Shown piece after piece: positions 1 through 11,638 of a stretch of DNA of 64,000 nt. The position numbers and the translations under genes are program-made. A model generated the notes under the pieces. It worked only from the letters and a program-made list of their open reading frames with translations. It searched no databases and was not told the origin of the DNA. Origin of the DNA: Rhyacophila brunnea (lineage: Eukaryota; Arthropoda; Insecta; Trichoptera; Rhyacophilidae). Within the stretch, counting starts at the first letter, position 1, and the number at the start of each line of letters is the position of its first letter. The DNA lies in NCBI GenBank assembly GCA_022495005.1, contig JAGYXB010000020.1, positions 372,001 through 436,000 on the forward strand, in the 5' to 3' direction.

Positions 1-1170
1 ACCAGCCTGAATCTATTCACTGGTGGATGAAGGCCTCGCTAATCTCCAAGCTGATTCCACTTCTCTCGTTCCTGTGCGTTGCGTTGCCAAGTTTTTCCGC
101 AGAACTTTATCATTTCATCGATCCAGCGGCCTCTAGGTCTACCTTGGGGATGTTTTTTACCTCTTGGATACCACTGGATGACTAAATTTGTCCAACGATT
201 GTCCTTTCTTTGAGCCATGTTCCAGCCCATTTCCATTTGAGGTTTTTAGCAAACTCTATCACATCATTAATCCTTGTCTATTCCCTTATCCACTCATTCC
301 TTTTTTTGTCCTTTTGCGTTATGCCTAGCATGCACCTTTCCATACCACGTTGTGCTACTCTAAGTTTCTGGATCTCTCTTTTACTTAGGCTCAATGTTTC
401 ACACGCATGTGGTTACGGGAAATACACACTGGTTGAACACTTTGCACTTTAGGCATTTTCGAAGAAATTATTCTGGCGGCCAAAAGCACTCCAGCCTAGC
501 TTTACTCTGCGAACAATTTCATCAAATATACATCCATCTATAGACACTTATTGTGCCAGATAGATGTAGTTTTTCACCTATTCGAGCTGAATGCCATTGA
601 TGAGGATCTCTTTTTGGCCCGCAAAGCAGTTTAACATGACTTTATTCTTTGATACATTTATTTTCAAGCCTACTTTGTTGCTTACTCCAGCGAATTACTG
701 CATTCTGCTTTGGAGGCCTTCTGAGTCTTGCAAACTACTATTTATTGTTATCGACAAAGCGTAGATGACCCACGTATTCTCCATTTATGGGGACCCGTGT
801 CATTCCAGTCAAGTTGTCTAAATAAGTCTTCAAATGTAGCTGTAAATAGTTTAGGTGAGATTGTATCACCTTGTCGGACTCCTTTGCTGATAGGAAATGC
901 GCGATAGTTTATGGATATGCTGTTGCGCTACTGTATATATTATTGAAAATATTTATATAGCTTCCGGGGATTCCTCGATTTCTGAGTGCATCGAGTATTG
1001 AAAATTTCTTTATGGAATCGAACGCTTTCTCATAGTCTATAAAACCCATGGTTAGCGGCAGCTTGTATTCCTGTTACCACTCTGATTTCTCTGATGACTT
1101 GGATAATATGGCCCATAGTGCTGTATCCTCCTCTAAAGCTCGTTCTCCTGGCTGGTTCTCGTCTAGTACA
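1..1170 (-). mobile_element. Decayed RTE-like non-LTR retrotransposon, RT to C-terminus
   Basis: Read on the - strand, scattered frames give reverse-transcriptase blocks in the correct order. FRGGYSTMGHI lies near 1080-1160, the catalytic block IDYEKAFDSI near 1005-1045, GVRQGDTISPKLFTA near 846-897, a degraded LRFVDN (normally F/YADD) near 746-795, VGLKINVSKNKVMLN near 632-670, and a C-terminal GRPRGRWIDEM...AQEREKWNQLG tail at 39-236. RTE-type elements use this block order and the RQGD and LRFADD variants. Several frame changes and the loss of the ADD aspartates show that it is dead. The window start may cut its 3' end. No endonuclease domain is visible upstream, so the copy is 5' truncated or eroded. 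Confidence 0.85.
39..236 (-). pseudogene. C-terminal fragment of RTE-like reverse transcriptase
   Basis: An open stretch of 65 codons holds the GRPRGRWIDE block followed by W-x-R-x-AQ-x-R-x-x-W, the usual C-terminal end of RTE/CR1-type LINE proteins. It is the best kept part of the broken element covering 1-1170 and is not an independent gene. Confidence 0.75.
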
Positions 1171-1525
1171 TATTGCAGACGGTTTGAGAGAATTTTATCT
1201 TAGTTAGTGGATTATTGGATTTGCATCCTTCTGCTTCTAAGGTAGGTATGGCATTTGCATCTTTATGTTATGCATATCTTGGACTAGGACTTTCATCTCT
1301 CTGCCACTATTAGATAAAGCCTTTAGCATGACGATTCTTAAAAATACTCATTTTCCCCAAAAACGGAGTTGCATCCGTCTGCCTCTGAGGTACAGAATTA
1401 TTATTCCCGTAAAAAAATATTGTGTACGTTATAATATGTGCATACCGGAAATTTGTAAGCATGCAGTTAGCCGTATAGAATAGAGATCAAATGCTTGTGT
1501 AAATAAAACACGTAAACCACACAAA

Positions 1526-2017
1526 TTACAAGATAAAAAGAACTTTTTATATACCACGTTTTTAAATTTTCTGTTGAATCATACAAACTTGACAATTCTA
1601 TGTATTAATAATTTAAGAAAAATAAGGCAAATCATTTTTTTTTTGCTATTTTGCAACAAACTTATATAAAAAAATATATAATACTGAAATGTAATTTTGA
1701 TTTCCATTGTAACGCACGTATATATTAATAATTTAGTTGCTAGGACCACATCCTTATCAACCAATAATAGTGGATTGGATTACGAATTTCTTCCGAAATA
1801 ACTTTTCATACAAAACAGAATTAACTGAAAATGAATTTAATTATACTTAAAGATGGCTAAAAGTATTAAAAGAATGCATTGGCATCCTGTTCTGATATAT
1901 TCTAAGAGTTTCAAATGTCCAGCTAGTCGGTAAGTTAGTTAAAAATCGATTGCAAGATTTGTACTGGATAAACAACCACCGGACAAACAAGAATACGAGC
2001 TAAGAAAAACGTGGTAA
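1526..2017 (-). mobile_element. MITE family A, copy 1 (TTACAACG ends)
   Basis: This roughly 490-bp AT-rich unit recurs at 22407-22864, 24394-24830 and 50725-51154, with a partial copy at 8083-8148. Compared with those copies it is in reverse orientation. Shared blocks include the near-terminal inverted motif CCACGTTTTTA / TAAAAACGTGG (CAACGTTTTTA in other copies), a GTTGCTAGG block and the stretch ATTTCTTCCGAAATAACTTT. It has no coding capacity. I infer a non-autonomous DNA transposon of unknown superfamily; exact ends and TSD are uncertain. Confidence 0.75.
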
Positions 2018-2224
2018 AAAATACACAATAAAATCCACCGGAATAGACGGGTAAGACAGAAGAAAATTAGAAATACAATCATATCTCATATAAAATTCCA
2101 AATTATTAATAAAGTATCAAGTCGTAATAATGACAGCGTTATTATCATATAATCAATAACAAATTAATAAAATAAAGTTGTAACATTACTATCTGTAATG
2201 CTCCATGAATAAAGTGCATTTTTT

Positions 2225-2305
2225 TATCTCAATGCTATACGGCATTTCTTTCCGATATGGTAGCTTAAACTGAACTACGGAACAAATCCTGTGCTCAATT
2301 TACAC
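2225..2305 (+). repeat. Diverged fragment of MITE family B (right end)
   Basis: The words ATCTCAATGCTATACGGCAT, TTTCCGATA and CAATTTACA match, with many changes, the right-hand part of the family B copies at 8650, 11639, 44902 and 51671. A similar fragment lies at 22893-22980. In both cases it sits just beyond a family A copy. Confidence 0.45.
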
Positions 2306-2318
2306 TCCCAAGCTATCA

Positions 2319-2930
2319 CGTCAATCGCTCCCGATCGTGAAATGTCATTTTGCATCGTTCCCCGGAGTTGTGTCCAAAATATAATACGTATCTAATTCCT
2401 ATTTTTCGTTAAGGCTATACTTCAGCTGGGGCACGGTCTAAAACGATAGTGACTACGCACTGCGAACATTGTGCAAACGACGCGTGCAGAACAAAACAAA
2501 TTTTTGTCATAAAAATTCAACATGCGTCCATTTAATGTTATGTTTATTGTTCTATTAGTAATTATAATAATATATCCATTGACATGTTTTCTTTTTCAAT
2601 TAAATGGGTAACGTTTTTTAGTCATCTTTACATTATTTAAGAATTCATTCCCCCGACGTCAACACAAAAAAATTAATGTGTTCACAGCTCGACTATCGCT
2701 CTCCGATTGTCAGCGAGTCCGAAATTTCGTCGCACCTATAGTTGAAAATTATTTTCCGTTTCACTGAAGTATGCTCTTAATAATCGAGAAGGTACGGTAA
2801 CCATCGACCCAACAATCGCCGATCGTCGACTGATTCGTGTGTGAATAATAGTAATTATTCAATGTACTTTGGTCACGACTCCGGGGAACGATCCAAAATG
2901 ATATTTCACGATCGGGGACGATCCGATTAG
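2319..2930. mobile_element. TIR element with ~50-bp inverted ends
   Basis: The left arm (2319-2372) and right arm (2873-2930) are inverted copies sharing CCCGATCGTGAAAT, TCATTTTG and ATCGTTCCCCGGAGT. The interior (about 2435-2800) is a separate dispersed repeat, in reverse orientation, that also occurs at 21400-21800 and 26270-26645. The unit is therefore either a TIR element whose interior belongs to that family or one with a nested insertion. There is no ORF, and no clear TSD was found. Confidence 0.65.
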
Positions 2931-5130
2931 CGTTAAGCACTACGGTGCATGGTTACAGCATCAGTCCCGTGCGGCTCCGTCTCGGGACGGAATGAGCACT
3001 TAAAATCACTTCTTTCAGACACGTTTAAAGCGTCATGGAAGACGGCCGTGCATATCCACGGCTGTACATATATGACTGGTGGTGGTGGGAACTTTAACGT
3101 AGATGATTAGCGTCAGTTGGTGGATCTGTAAGTCTCCAGGTGTAATTGAATTTTACTATGTTATTCAAAAACAATTATTATCTGAGCAATACCCACAAAA
3201 TTATTACATCAAGCTTACGATCTTTTCCACTTTTTTAAATAATACATGCTCGTTATATTTGAATAATAAAAATAAGCTCACTATATATCAGCGATTTCCA
3301 AACTGGGAGGCGCGGAGTGTTGCAAAGGGAAGAGCAAAAAGTTTAACACAATTAATCTAGCCACCTTAGATTAAAGCCACAGGTTTGCAGTTCGCAAATG
3401 CATAGTTTATAAAACGGCCGCTAGTTATAAACTACACAAAAAAACAGTCCTATAAAAGGTTGTTTGCAAACATGTCTGAAAATATGGAGACTAATAGCGC
3501 GCTGGCTATCTCGTGATAAAATGAAATAAAAGGGTCAAATCATAATGTTGAAATTTGAGGCAAATTTGTTTAGGAATTATAATTTTCTTATTAAACTTGT
3601 CTATTTGGTTGAAATTAAAAAAAAATGAGTGAATAAATCAATGCAAGGACCAATAATACATTCACTGATTTAAAAAGACAAAGTAAAGGCATTCATAAAA
3701 ATTGGAGGTTTGGAAATAAAAATTACAAAAAAAATAAGTTCGCCATGTTTCCACTTTTAAATGATTTCTACGCCAGATATATTGAACCAAACAAAAATCT
3801 ATTTACTGAGTTCTTGGTTAGTTTGATAATGCACTTATCACATTATTTTATTAATAGTAAGCGGTGCTTTGTTGCAGGGCTATTAAATATTTTAAATATG
3901 TGGTTGTGCGTTGCAATTTGCTGTGATACCTATATGATTATTGATATACTTAAATGATAACCCCCATCACTGGCGGCTTTAAGCCCGAGAACGGGGTAGG
4001 TCAATTTTGAATATATTACTTTAATTTGCCTTTTCGTTGTATACTTAAAAGACGTATTGCAAATTGGCTTTTTATACATTATAGAAGAAGTGCTGGAAAT
4101 TGTTATAGGTAGGTTACTTACCCTTTAAAAAAATGTCCATTTTTCACGTTGTCAACCCATCGTTAACCGAAATTGCACCCAACACGTTATAATTTTTTGT
4201 AAATTAGGTCAAAAACCAAACTTTGTGTGTCTATTTATATACCTAATAACTGTACCAAATACTATTTAAGTACATAAGACTAAAACAATCAAACACATTT
4301 AATAAAAACTCCGTTATAATACCTAGTATTATGGAATGGCGGGATCATTTATATATAAACACTTTTTATATTTCCACTGATCTTATTAGAAGGTAACTTT
4401 TATGATTAATATAGCAGATTACATTTTAATCGGTAACTTATATAATTACAATGGTTTAATACAGAGAATGCAGTCGATGGGTTTTACTCAAAGGTTGGAT
4501 TTAAACTGAACTACAATTAATAACATACGAAACTTTCAGACAACAATGGTCAGTTTGAAATAATAAGCGATAACAAATAAGAATAAAAAGGTTTGCCGCT
4601 CAAATGAGACCTTGAAACCACAGAACAAAACTTTTGAAACAAGAGTATGACGTTTTATATCATTCTGTTTCATTTTATATATTGAAAAGAGTATAGCCAT
4701 CTCGTTTTCAGCAATGACCAAAATTTAGTGTATGCAAGCGATAAAACAATATGAAAAAGGTCGTGTTTTGTGCTTTCTTTCCGTCTCACATATGACAAAT
4801 GAGAGAGAAAGAAATATTATTAAGAAATATGAATCTTGGCATTCTCAAAATTGACCAAGCAGCGAACGACTGTGAGAGTTGAGATACGTGTGTGTGTATG
4901 GTAGTAAGATACATGTACATATAAATTAGCGTGCGTCACGTTACAATCGCTCGCCAAAACGGAAAAAGGCGTAGGATAATAATATATAGGAGATAATTGA
5001 CATTGTATAATGTATATAGATTGTAAGATATTTATTTTTGGGAGGTCATTGACCATTTGACCAAAGGGGCCAGACGCCATTGACTCCCATCTATAATTTA
5101 GGAAACACTACATTAGATCACCACACTGAC
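2931..5130. other. AT-rich intergenic DNA, no gene seen
   Basis: The short open frames here have no recognisable motif and AT-rich random composition. The word CAGCGATTTCCAAACTGG at 3288-3305 resembles the end of a hAT element, but no partner end with a matching TSD was found. The rest shows nothing I can interpret. Confidence 0.5.
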
Positions 5131-5274
5131 CTTAACCTCAGCGATAAGTAGATGGGCCCGCCAAAGATCCTGGCCTGTCTTGGGCATCTTCTCCCAGGAC
5201 ACTCCCAGGCCAATTCTTAGATGCTTCACATCACCAATTGATGGGTCCCGTGATACTCTCGATTAAGACCGAGG

Positions 5275-6423
5275 GTGGTACGGGGCGGGTTTGGTGGAGG
5301 GACTTTAACTTCAATGGCGTATCGCGGAGTGGCAGTATTGATGTCAAAGAGAGCGGCCCGTTGCCTCGTGAAATGGGAACCAATCTCGGAAAGACTGATA
5401 CGTGCTTCCTTCAAGACGCCAGATAGCTCCGTGACCATCTTTCAGTGCTACGCCCCCACTGAGGATGCCGACGCGCAGATAAAGGATGCCTTCTACGATT
5501 CTCTCCACGCGGCAGTCTCCGCCATCCCCCGAAGAGACCGCGTGATTGTAATGGGGGATTATAATGCAAGAGTAGGAGCAGACCCGGTGCTTGGCCCTAC
5601 GGTGATGGGACGACACGGCCTCGGTGACCCCATCAATAATGGTGAGAGGCTCGTAGAGTTTGCCACTCTGAACGAGCTCGCCATCGGAGGCACTGTTTTT
5701 CCCCACAAAGATATTCACAAATATACGTGGACGTCTCCTGATGGACGCATTAGGACGCAGATTGACCACTTCTTGTACAGCTTGAAGCACCGAAAGGAAC
5801 TTATCGACGTGCGTACTTACAGAGGCGCCGATATCCATAGCGATCATGAGTTACTCATTGGAAACATCCGAGTAAAACTCAGTTGCCAGGCGAGGCCTCC
5901 AAAGCGCGAACAAATTGACATTGAGAAGCTCCGACGCCGCAGAATTCGGATCGACTTCGAAACTGCTGTACGAGATAGTGTAGATCGTATCTACGAGCGG
6001 CACACATCTGAATCCGACCTCATTGAGGCGGACTGGAGCCTCATAAAGAGTGCGATTGTGTCGTCCGCCCGTACCGTCCTTGGTACCAGAAGGAGTGAGC
6101 AGCCAAAGTGAATGTCTGACAAAACGTGGGCTGAAATTGGAAAACGAGCCAGGCTGAAAGCCCTGAGAGACGAGGAGACAGACTCCGACCGAACCGAGGA
6201 CCGCCGGACTGGCTACCAAACCCAAGACAGGGTAGTCAAACGATCCGTGCGGTTGGACAAGCGCAATTTTATGAACCGGCAAATTGAAGCGGCAGAGGAG
6301 GCAGCAAGCAGAAATGACACCAGGAAACTCTTCCGAATCACCCGTGAAGTCTGCGGCAGGCGACCACCGACTCCCGGAGCCATTCGTGGTCCCAGTGGAG
6401 CAATAGAGTCTGACAAAGAATGA
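5275..6423 (+). pseudogene. LINE endonuclease domain plus linker
   Basis: The frame reads an endonuclease/exonuclease/phosphatase fold. MGDYNARVG is at residues 93-101 (metal-binding D and N), QIDH at 162-165, and the closing SDHELLIG at 189-196. This is the endonuclease seen in craniofacial-development-protein-2-like LINE proteins, which nicks target DNA for priming. A TGA at 6109-6111 interrupts the frame, and reading resumes in the same frame at 6112 with a lysine/arginine-rich linker to 6423. The true start codon lies upstream or is lost; the first ATG used here is only a bound. Confidence 0.8.
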
Positions 6424-7601
6424 GTCAAGAAGATTTGGAAGAATCATTTCTGCGGAGTGCTGAACCGCCCACCCCTTTGGATCCCTTTGACATATCTGCG
6501 GAAGCTTTACTTTTGGACATTCCCCGAGCGACCGACATTTCCGATTGCCCGCCCACGCACACCGAGATAAAATCGGCTGTGAAAAGGCTCAAGAACGGAA
6601 AGTCACCGGGGGGAGACGGGATTCATCCTGAATTCCTCAAGTACAGCCTGAGCGCAATCCTGCACCCTATGTTTCATTTGATGACAAAGGTGTGAGAAGA
6701 AGAGCGCTGTCCAAGGGACTGGGTGAACGGTGAAATCATCACACTTCACAAAAAAGGTGACCCTCTAAGCTGCGACAATTACCGAGGCATTACGCTACTC
6801 AGTGTTCCGGAAAAGATTTTGGCAAACATCCTCTTGATGAGAGTAAGGGACCCAATAATGCACGTCCTCAGGAAAAACCAAGCCGGGTTTCTACCTGGTC
6901 GAGCGTGTGCAGACCAAATCCACAACCTTCGATGTCTTCTCCAGCAGAGCCATGAGCTGAACAGTCCGATGGCCTGCTGCTTTGTGGATTATGAGAAGGC
7001 TTTCGACAGTCCGCACCGCCCCTCCCTCTGGACGATACTGGGAGCATACGGGATCCCTCCCAAGATCATTGCCATAATCAAAAGCCTGCACGAGAATAGC
7101 GAATGCTGTGTCAGAATTGGAGACACTGTCACGGAATGGTTCGGGGTCACGACCGGAGTCAGACAGGGTTGTGTCCTTGCACCGTTTCTCTTCATCATTC
7201 TCTTTGACTTCATACTACGGAAGTCAATACCACCCGACCGAGGCATACCTGTTACCCCCACGGTGAAGCTATGCGACCTGGAATACGCCGATGACGCTGT
7301 CCTATTCGACAACTCAATCGAGGGCATTCAAGAGACAATCGACAGGTTGCATAACAACTCCTCTCGCGTTGGTTTGAAAATCAACGCGAAGAAAACCAAT
7401 GTCTTGTGTAATAGCACCTGTCCTGATCCAGATTTCCCTCTGATTAGCGACGGACAAAACATCGAGAGCGTCGACAGCTTCAAGTACCTGGGGGTACACA
7501 TCACGGGAGATGGCATTTTGCAGAAAGAGCTCGCTATCCGAATGGGAATGGCTGGAGCAACATTCAACTCGATGCGGAATGTCTGGGACTCACGATTGTA
7601 G
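6420..7601 (+). pseudogene. LINE reverse transcriptase domain
   Basis: The frame opens at 6420, shifted relative to the endonuclease, and is cut by TGA at 6693-6695 where family members would be expected to carry tryptophan. From 6723 it holds the RT core: HKKGDPLSCDNYRGITLLS, QAGFLPGR at 53-60, the first catalytic aspartate in FVDYEKAFDS (87-96), GVRQGCVLAP (145-154), the catalytic YADD (188-191) and the thumb motif FKYLGVHI. Both catalytic aspartate sites are intact, but the breaks make it non-functional. Confidence 0.85.
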
Positions 7602-8061
7602 GTACTCGGTCAAAACCAAATGCCGCCTATTCGACGCTTGCATTCTGACGGTGCTGCTTTACGGTAGCGAATCATGGCACCTTACGAAGGCTCAGAGCAA
7701 CCGTATACTGAGCTTCGAAAACAGATGTTTGCGACGAATACTGGGTGTGCGGTGGTATGACTTTAGGAGCAACGAGGAGATAAGAGAACGTACCAAGCAG
7801 CCTCTCATCACGCTGAAAGTGAAGAGGCGACGTTGGACCTGGCTCGGCCACGTGCTGCGGATGCCAGAAGAGAACTTCAACCTGGCTTGCCTGTTCTTCA
7901 AGCCGACCGGATTCCGGTGTCCTGGAAGGCCGCTAAATACAATCTACAGAGTGTATACGGCGGAGCTACGGGATGCTGGTTTGACCTGGAATGAAGCAAG
8001 AAGACTGGCGAGCGACAGGGATTCTTGGAGGCGCCGCGTGGTGTCCATATGCTCCAGTTAA
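7510..8061 (+). pseudogene. LINE C-terminal (connection) domain
   Basis: After a frameshift near 7600 the same element continues in another frame: LLYGSESWHLT, FENRCLRRILG, a basic KRRRWTWLGHVLRM block, PGRPLNT and W-x-R-R-V-V-S-I-C-S-S before the stop. This C-terminal layout is shared by many RTE/CR1-group LINEs. The copy at 10846-11196 is a close relative. Confidence 0.8.
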
Positions 8062-8082
8062 GGGGCGGATATGGCAAAAGAA

Positions 8083-8148
8083 GCAAGATTTGTACCGGAC
8101 AAAGAACCACCGAACAAATAAGAATACGAGCTAAGAAAAACGTTGTAA
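8083..8148 (-). repeat. Partial MITE family A end, fused to LINE 3' tail
   Basis: About 65 bp match one end of MITE family A (GCAAGATTTGTACCGGAC ... AAAAACGTTGTAA). The match begins immediately after the A/G-rich tail of the LINE at 5130-8082. No matching other half of a family A copy was seen upstream of the LINE. It may be a deletion junction or a co-mobilised flank. Confidence 0.6.
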
Positions 8149-8649
8149 AATATAATACACTTCGACAAATATCCAAGAAATGTTGACGCCGCAGGCGAAA
8201 AATTTCCAGAGTATACAGCAATACGGTAGGTAAGTAGGTAGGTAGCCCACACCCATTACTATGACCTAATAAAACTCACCGTCCAATCCACCACGTATCA
8301 CATCCAGATCCAGTCCTAATCGGGTGATCACAAGACGCAGACGCTTGGCATGTTTGGGGCCTGGAGATGTCGCGAAAGCAGTCACTGATTTTAAGTCCAC
8401 AATCACTGCTGACCTTTTAATTACCACATTTAAATAACACGTTAATTATATCTAATGGCCAAGTACTCCAAACGCGCCAATCAGGGTGTTAGCACTAAAT
8501 GAGTTTAAAGTTTGTCATGAGAGATAGGATTTAGCTTTGACAGTAAATGCGGCTGGTGGACTAAGCGGCTTATCATGGAAGCAGAAATCATTGCAATTTT
8601 ATTGTTTTGGTTGGAAGAATAATCCATACAGCGGCGTTACTCGACAACG

Positions 8650-9064
8650 TGTCCGGAATCTTGTACGTATGCAGTTCGCCGTATCACACTTCACCGTGAA
8701 ATGCTGTATCGGAAATATATGGCCGTATATGAAACACCGTCCAACCTCTTTGGGTCGTAGGTATAGTACTGACATAAAATTCACGTGTAAATAAAACACG
8801 GTTCTTGTCGGTTTATACTTTACAGGAAGCCAGCAGTAAACAAATTTTGAAAATATTCGATATATTATTTTGTTAGGTTAGGTTAGGTTTTCATTCTTGA
8901 ATAATTCATGAATTTTGCCAAAATCAGCTATGAAAATTGAATTAATGTTCATATTGAATTTAATAAGATTGGAGACCGTATAGTATACGGTCATCTCTTT
9001 CCGATAGAAAGCTCACGGTGAACTGTGCTACGGTGAAATGTTTTATGTACAATTTACATGTAAC
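8650..9064 (+). mobile_element. MITE family B, copy 1
   Basis: This 415-bp unit starts at GTCCGGAATCTTGTACGTA and ends at TACAATTTACATGTA. It recurs at 11639-12382, 44902-45966 and (reverse) 51671-52083. The ends carry partly inverted motifs (TTGTACGTA, TTCACCGTG, GTTCGCCGT). It contains the near-palindrome ACCGTATAGTATACGGTC (about 8976-8994) and a short GTTAGGTTAGGTTAGG stretch near 8876. It has no coding capacity. This copy is uninterrupted and serves as the reference for insertions in copies 2 and 3. Confidence 0.75.
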
Positions 9065-9250
9065 CACATTATATATAGTAAAAAGTCTATGACAGATTTA
9101 CAAAACAAATGAAAAATAGTATTGCTTGCATTATAAATCAATTGTGTCCACAGTGAAAAATTACTCACATGAATACGAATTATAACTGTGCGACGTGAGG
9201 ACGCATTTAATTTCTTTTATTTTGTTAACTGTCGATTGATCGTGAAACTG

Positions 9251-9459
9251 CGTTGTATTGTTGTTTTAATTAAATAAATCGCATTTTTTTTGTTCTATTC
9301 CACTTTTAATCAATAAATTAGGACCGGTTTCGTCCGCCTCAGAGGGACGTTTTCAACGGGGCTGAGGCTGACGAAATCGGTCCTAATTTATGGATTAAAA
9401 GTGGAATAAGTACTACAAAAAAAATATTGCGTTTTATTAAATTAAAACAACAATACGCA
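9251..9459. repeat. 209-bp foldback (near-perfect inverted repeat)
   Basis: Two arms of about 95 bp are inverted copies around a loop near 9345-9362. Shared arm words include TTGTTGTTTTAATT, TTCCACTTTTAAT, AAATTAGGACCG and TTTCGTC. The transcript or single strand would form one long hairpin. This is the structure of a foldback MITE; no protein is encoded. Confidence 0.8.
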
Positions 9460-9793
9460 TTTATTTTTAATGAAATAGGCAGATGGTATATTATCACAAA
9501 ACATAATATATAGGTATTATATTTTTTGTGAAAAATAACTAGTTGATTAGGTTGGCAATAAATAATAAAGCTAGCTAAAATTTCGTTACTTTACTTTGAA
9601 AAGGTTCTAATTGCACTTGACCATGTTTTAAGCTATGAGCGTTTGAAATTTGGAATGAACATAAATTTTCAATATAAAAAGACATGTAGATAGAACTCTG
9701 ACATACTGCTAATTTCCATATTTGACAATAGATGACTCTGAAATGAACGTATATGATAGAATATGGCTAATGAAACCTTTTCACACCAAAAAG

Positions 9794-11289
9794 CAGTGAC
9801 GTCCCGTGTGGGTAGGCAGATTGAGCGTCGCTTGGGGGCGGCAGTTACTCGAAGGGCGACAAATCGAGGAAAATCATTTGGTATATATAAACATAGGTAG
9901 CTAAAATTATTTAGTTGACATGCCTACAATAAAAGCATACTTATTAAAAATGGTGTGGAGATAATTAATCTGTGTATTGCTGAATTTAATGGTACAAACC
10001 AAATGTGTGTAAAATACAAACCACATAGAACCTCAGACTCTGATGATTTGGGTATATTTATTCGCTTTTTATATCTTAATTTAATTTTGTGTGTATTAGT
10101 TGTCCCTATATATTTTGTTAGTATTCTATCCATACAAGAGATTTATTAGGTATTGTAGTCATGTGGTCGTATAGTCAATGAGAAGGCTTTCGACAGTCCG
10201 CACCACCCCTCCCTCTGGATGATACTGGGAGCATACTGGATCCCTCCCAAGATCATTGCCATAATTAAAAGCCTGCACGAGAACAGCGAATGCTGTGTCA
10301 GAATTGGAGATACTGTCACGGAATGGTTCGGGGTCGCGATCGGAGTCAGACAGGGTTGTGTCCTTGCACCGTTTCTCTTTATCATTCTCTTTGACTTTAT
10401 ACTACGGAAGTCAATACCACCCGACCGAGGCATACCTGTTACCCCCACGGTGAAGCTATGCGACCTGGAATACGCCGATGATGCTGTCCTATTCGACAAG
10501 TCAATCGAAGGCATTCAAGAGACAATCGACAGGTTGCATAACAACTCCTCTCGCGTTGGTTTGAAAATCAACGTCAATCTTGTGCAATAGTACCTGTCCT
10601 GATCCAGATTTCCCTCTGATTAGCGATGGACAAAACATCGAGAGCGTCGACAGCTTCAAGTACCTGGGGGTACACATCACGGGAGATGGCATTTTGCAGA
10701 AAGAGCTCGCTATCCGAATGGGAATGGCTGGAGCAACATTCAACTCGATGCGAAATGTCTGGGACTCATGATTGTACTCGGTCAAAACCAAATGCCGCCT
10801 ATTCGACGCTTGCATTCTGACAGTGCTGCTTTACGGTAGCGAATCATGGCACCTTACGAAGGCTCAGAGCTAATACTAGGTGTGCGGTGGTATGACTTTA
10901 GGAGCAACGATGAGATAAGAGAACGTACCAAGCAGCCTCTCATCACGCTGAAAGTGAAGAGGCGACGTTGGACCTGGCTCGGCCACATGCTGCGGATGCC
11001 AGAAGAGAACTTTAACCTGACTTGCCTGTTCTTCAAGCCGACTGGATTCCGGCGTCCTGGAAGGCCACTAAATACAATCTACAGAGTGTATACGGCGGAA
11101 CTACGGGATGCTGGTTTGACCTGGAATGAAGCAAAAAGACTGGCGAGCGACAGGGATTCTTGGAGGCGCCGCGTGGTGTCCATATGCTCCAGCTAAGGGG
11201 CGGATATGGGCAAAGAAAGAAGAAGTCATGAAAGGATGATAAAAATACTGTATAAAAATGGGGCGGCATTTTGTCTAAGGACGTCACTG
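9794..11289 (+). mobile_element. hAT-type element with nested LINE fragment (H1)
   Basis: The ends are CAGTGACGTCCCGTG and the inverted ...GGACGTCACTG. They are flanked by an exact 8-bp duplication, CCAAAAAG at 9786-9793 and 11290-11297, the TSD length of hAT transposons. A shorter relative at 30083-30678, in reverse orientation, shares both ends. No transposase is present. The extra ~1.05 kb is a piece of the 5130-8082 LINE family. Confidence 0.88.
10179..11223 (+). pseudogene. 5'-truncated LINE copy (RT to C-terminus) inside H1
   Basis: The piece begins abruptly inside the DYEKAFDS block of the 5130-8082 family and runs to the same 3' end (GGGGCGGATATGG plus an A/G-rich tail). It keeps GVRQGC and YADD (frame 10219-10590) and the C-terminal domain (10846-11196). 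It lacks short stretches near 10572 and 10870, and the frame is broken. The heptamer AGTCATG at 10157-10163 and 11224-11230 may be the insertion duplication, which would leave about 15 extra bases at the 5' junction. Confidence 0.8.
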
Positions 11290-11638
11290 CCAAAAAGTCA
11301 TTTTAGGCCAAAATGTCAGTTAGAACCTTTTCAAAGTAAGATAACGATTTGTTAAATTTAACAATAATATTAAATGGTTTTCCTCAATAAGTCGTGATTT
11401 TTTACGTGTGGGCCACGGCCAGTTTTTTTCAAATCGTCCTGTAAGCTAAAACAACACTTTTTTTATTATAATATATGGCTATGTACCTATATAAAATGTG
11501 TCATTACGTGACTTCACTTCCGTGAAGAATTTATGGGCTTGACAGACATATTTCATCCAGCATCCAGCATTGCCTACTTTGAAGTTTTCTCGTAAATATT
11601 TTTGGTACGCATCGACTGTCGACCTTGCAAAAATCCGT

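Larger units (their letters stand above)
5130..8082 (+). mobile_element. Near full-length, inactive LINE (EN + RT), RTE/CR1-like
   Basis: The body is clearly more GC-rich than its surroundings and encodes, in order, an apurinic-like endonuclease, a linker, a reverse transcriptase and a C-terminal domain. It ends in a short A/G-rich tail after a conserved AAGGGGCGGATATGG word shared with the second copy (near 11196-11211). Two in-frame stops and at least two frameshifts disable it. The 5' limit is uncertain because similarity cannot be tested upstream of about 5130. Directly after the tail lies a partial copy of MITE family A (8083-8148). Confidence 0.85.
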
